A stretch of 40,308 nucleotides of DNA, from positions 1 through 40,308 of the forward strand of contig DCII01000057.1 of the NCBI GenBank assembly GCA_002315935.1, given 5' to 3'. Positions 39,477 to 40,308 of the stretch are shown here, piece after piece (positions within the stretch are counted from its first letter, which is position 1; each line of letters starts with the position of its first letter). Source of the stretch: Ruminococcaceae bacterium UBA1730. GTDB taxonomy: Bacteria > Bacillota > Clostridia > Oscillospirales > Acutalibacteraceae. The position numbers and the translations under genes were made by a program. The notes beneath the pieces are model-generated. The model had not been told where the DNA came from. It searched no databases and saw nothing but the letters and a program-made list of their open reading frames with translations.

Positions 39477-40308
39477 ATGAACGGAAATGAAATCGTAATG
39501 GGCAATTCTTTTGTTGATGATATCAAAGCGTTGATTTCAGCCGGACAGATAACGGCATATAATACGATTAACTCCGTTATGGTAATGACCTATTGGAGCA
39601 TCGGTAAGCGAATTGTTGACGAGGAACAGTCCGGCGAAAAAAGAGCTGAATACGGAACGCATTTAATTCCGATGCTTTCCGAAGAACTGACGAAGGAATT
39701 CGGCAAAGGTTTCTCGGCAAGAAATTTGAGAAATTTCAGACAATTTTATTTGTATTTTCCGGATAATGAGATTTGGAACACATGTGTGCCAAATCTATCT
39801 TGGTCACATTTCCGTTCGCTTTTACGTGTCGACGATGAGGATGCAAGAATTTGGTATTTGAAGGAAGCATCAGATGAAAACTGGAGTGCAAGAACGCTCG
39901 ACCGAAATATTTCAACGCAGTATTATAACCGCCTGCTTTCCGTACCAAACAAAGAAAAAGTAATTGACGAGATGAAATCGAAAGCGATAGCTCTGCCGAA
40001 TAAACGGTTCGAACTTTTGAAAAGTCCTGTTGTTGCGGAATTTTTGGGCTTTAAAACGGAAGACAGTTTTCTTGAAAGTGACCTTGAAAACGCTATTCTT
40101 TCCCACATCAGAGATTTTCTTATGGAAATGGGCAGAGGATTTGCCTTTGTCGGTCGTCAGCAGCATATTGTAACCGATACCGATGACTATTATATTGACC
40201 TTGTTTTCTACAATATTGAATTGAAATGCTATGTGCTGTTTGATTTAAAAATGGGCAAGGTTACTCATCAGGATGTTGGACAGATTGATATGTATGTCCG
40301 TATGTATG
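39477..40308 (+). CDS. DUF1016/PDDEXK nuclease-domain protein (YhcG-like), 3' end outside window
   Basis: The frame from ATG 39477 stays open to the window edge (277 codons). The N-terminal DUF1016_N part has ITAYNTINSVMVMTYWSIGKR in part (TYWSIGKRI, about 38-46), YGTHLIPMLSEELTKEFG (about 59-76) and FSARNLRNFRQFY (about 79-91). The C-terminal PD-(D/E)xK domain has GFAFVGRQQHI, YYIDLVFYN with the catalytic Asp, and VLFDLKMGK as the DxK (usually ExK), then HQDVGQIDMY. YhcG-type proteins are linked to mobile and defence regions. AAGGA lies 10 bases upstream. About the last 60-70 residues are missing by window truncation. Confidence 0.9.
   Translation, partial: MNGNEIVMGNSFVDDIKALISAGQITAYNTINSVMVMTYWSIGKRIVDEEQSGEKRAEYGTHLIPMLSEELTKEFGKGFSARNLRNFRQFYLYFPDNEIWNTCVPNLSWSHFRSLLRVDDEDARIWYLKEASDENWSARTLDRNISTQYYNRLLSVPNKEKVIDEMKSKAIALPNKRFELLKSPVVAEFLGFKTEDSFLESDLENAILSHIRDFLMEMGRGFAFVGRQQHIVTDTDDYYIDLVFYNIELKCYVLFDLKMGKVTHQDVGQIDMYVRMY

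Noticed and set aside
1..40308. tRNA, rRNA, riboswitch, CRISPR array, prophage or insertion sequence
   Set aside because: No T-loop-like GGTTCGAATCC context, no evenly spaced repeats, no transposase, integrase or phage structural motif, and no leader with a recognisable riboswitch core was found by reading both strands. A covariance-model scan would be needed to exclude small structured RNAs.

Overview
The window looks like a chromosomal segment of a low-to-moderate GC, spore-forming member of Clostridia, probably a gut-type Oscillospiraceae/Ruminococcaceae relative. The evidence is YabP, YabQ, YunB and HemZ next to a Firmicutes-type Rel, long-form HPF, a DUF421/DUF4363 pair and typical GGAGG ribosome binding sites. 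No rRNA, tRNA, CRISPR array or intact insertion sequence was seen.

Layout. Positions 1-17.7 kb are entirely minus strand. A metallophosphoesterase, a lipid kinase and a THUMP methyltransferase lie downstream of hpf, followed (in window order) by a solitary class I fumarase alpha subunit. Next is a long conserved block that reads, from its promoter near 17.7 kb leftwards, recJ - relA - dtd - MBL hydrolase - hemZ - uridine-kinase-like - SpoVB/MurJ-like flippase - mazG - HU - rqcP - yabP - yabQ - divIC - S1 protein. It combines DNA repair, stringent response, heme, translation quality control, sporulation and division functions, with internal promoters before HU and divIC.

From 17.8 to 20.5 kb are plus-strand yunB and ligA. 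From 20.5 to 27.97 kb is a carbohydrate and envelope region: a ROK - SIS - GH2 operon behind a promoter with a palindromic operator candidate, a DUF421/DUF4363 pair, and two secreted proteins (a DUF5060/DUF4038 apiosidase-like glycosidase and an unrecognised exported protein with a His/Cys pair suggestive of a permuted NlpC/P60 fold). From 28 to 31 kb an operon encodes a sugar-nucleotidyltransferase, a GlmU-like left-handed beta-helix protein and GlmM, a likely amino-sugar nucleotide module. A 4'-phosphopantetheinyl transferase and a monoacylglycerol-lipase-like hydrolase follow as a tight convergent pair. Then come a plus-strand pair of an unrecognised ~12-TM membrane protein overlapping a sialidase-like beta-propeller, and an ABC exporter half-transporter.

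The right end (37.3-40.3 kb) is accessory: gene remnants, a stand-alone AAA/DUF4143 ATPase with a palindrome over its promoter, very small ORFs behind a near-consensus promoter, and a DUF1016/PDDEXK nuclease gene that runs off the window. The least explained items are the ~12-TM protein/beta-propeller pair, the exported His/Cys protein, the split GlmU-like operon and the debris region before the DUF1016 nuclease. None of these is proven to be a new system from sequence alone.
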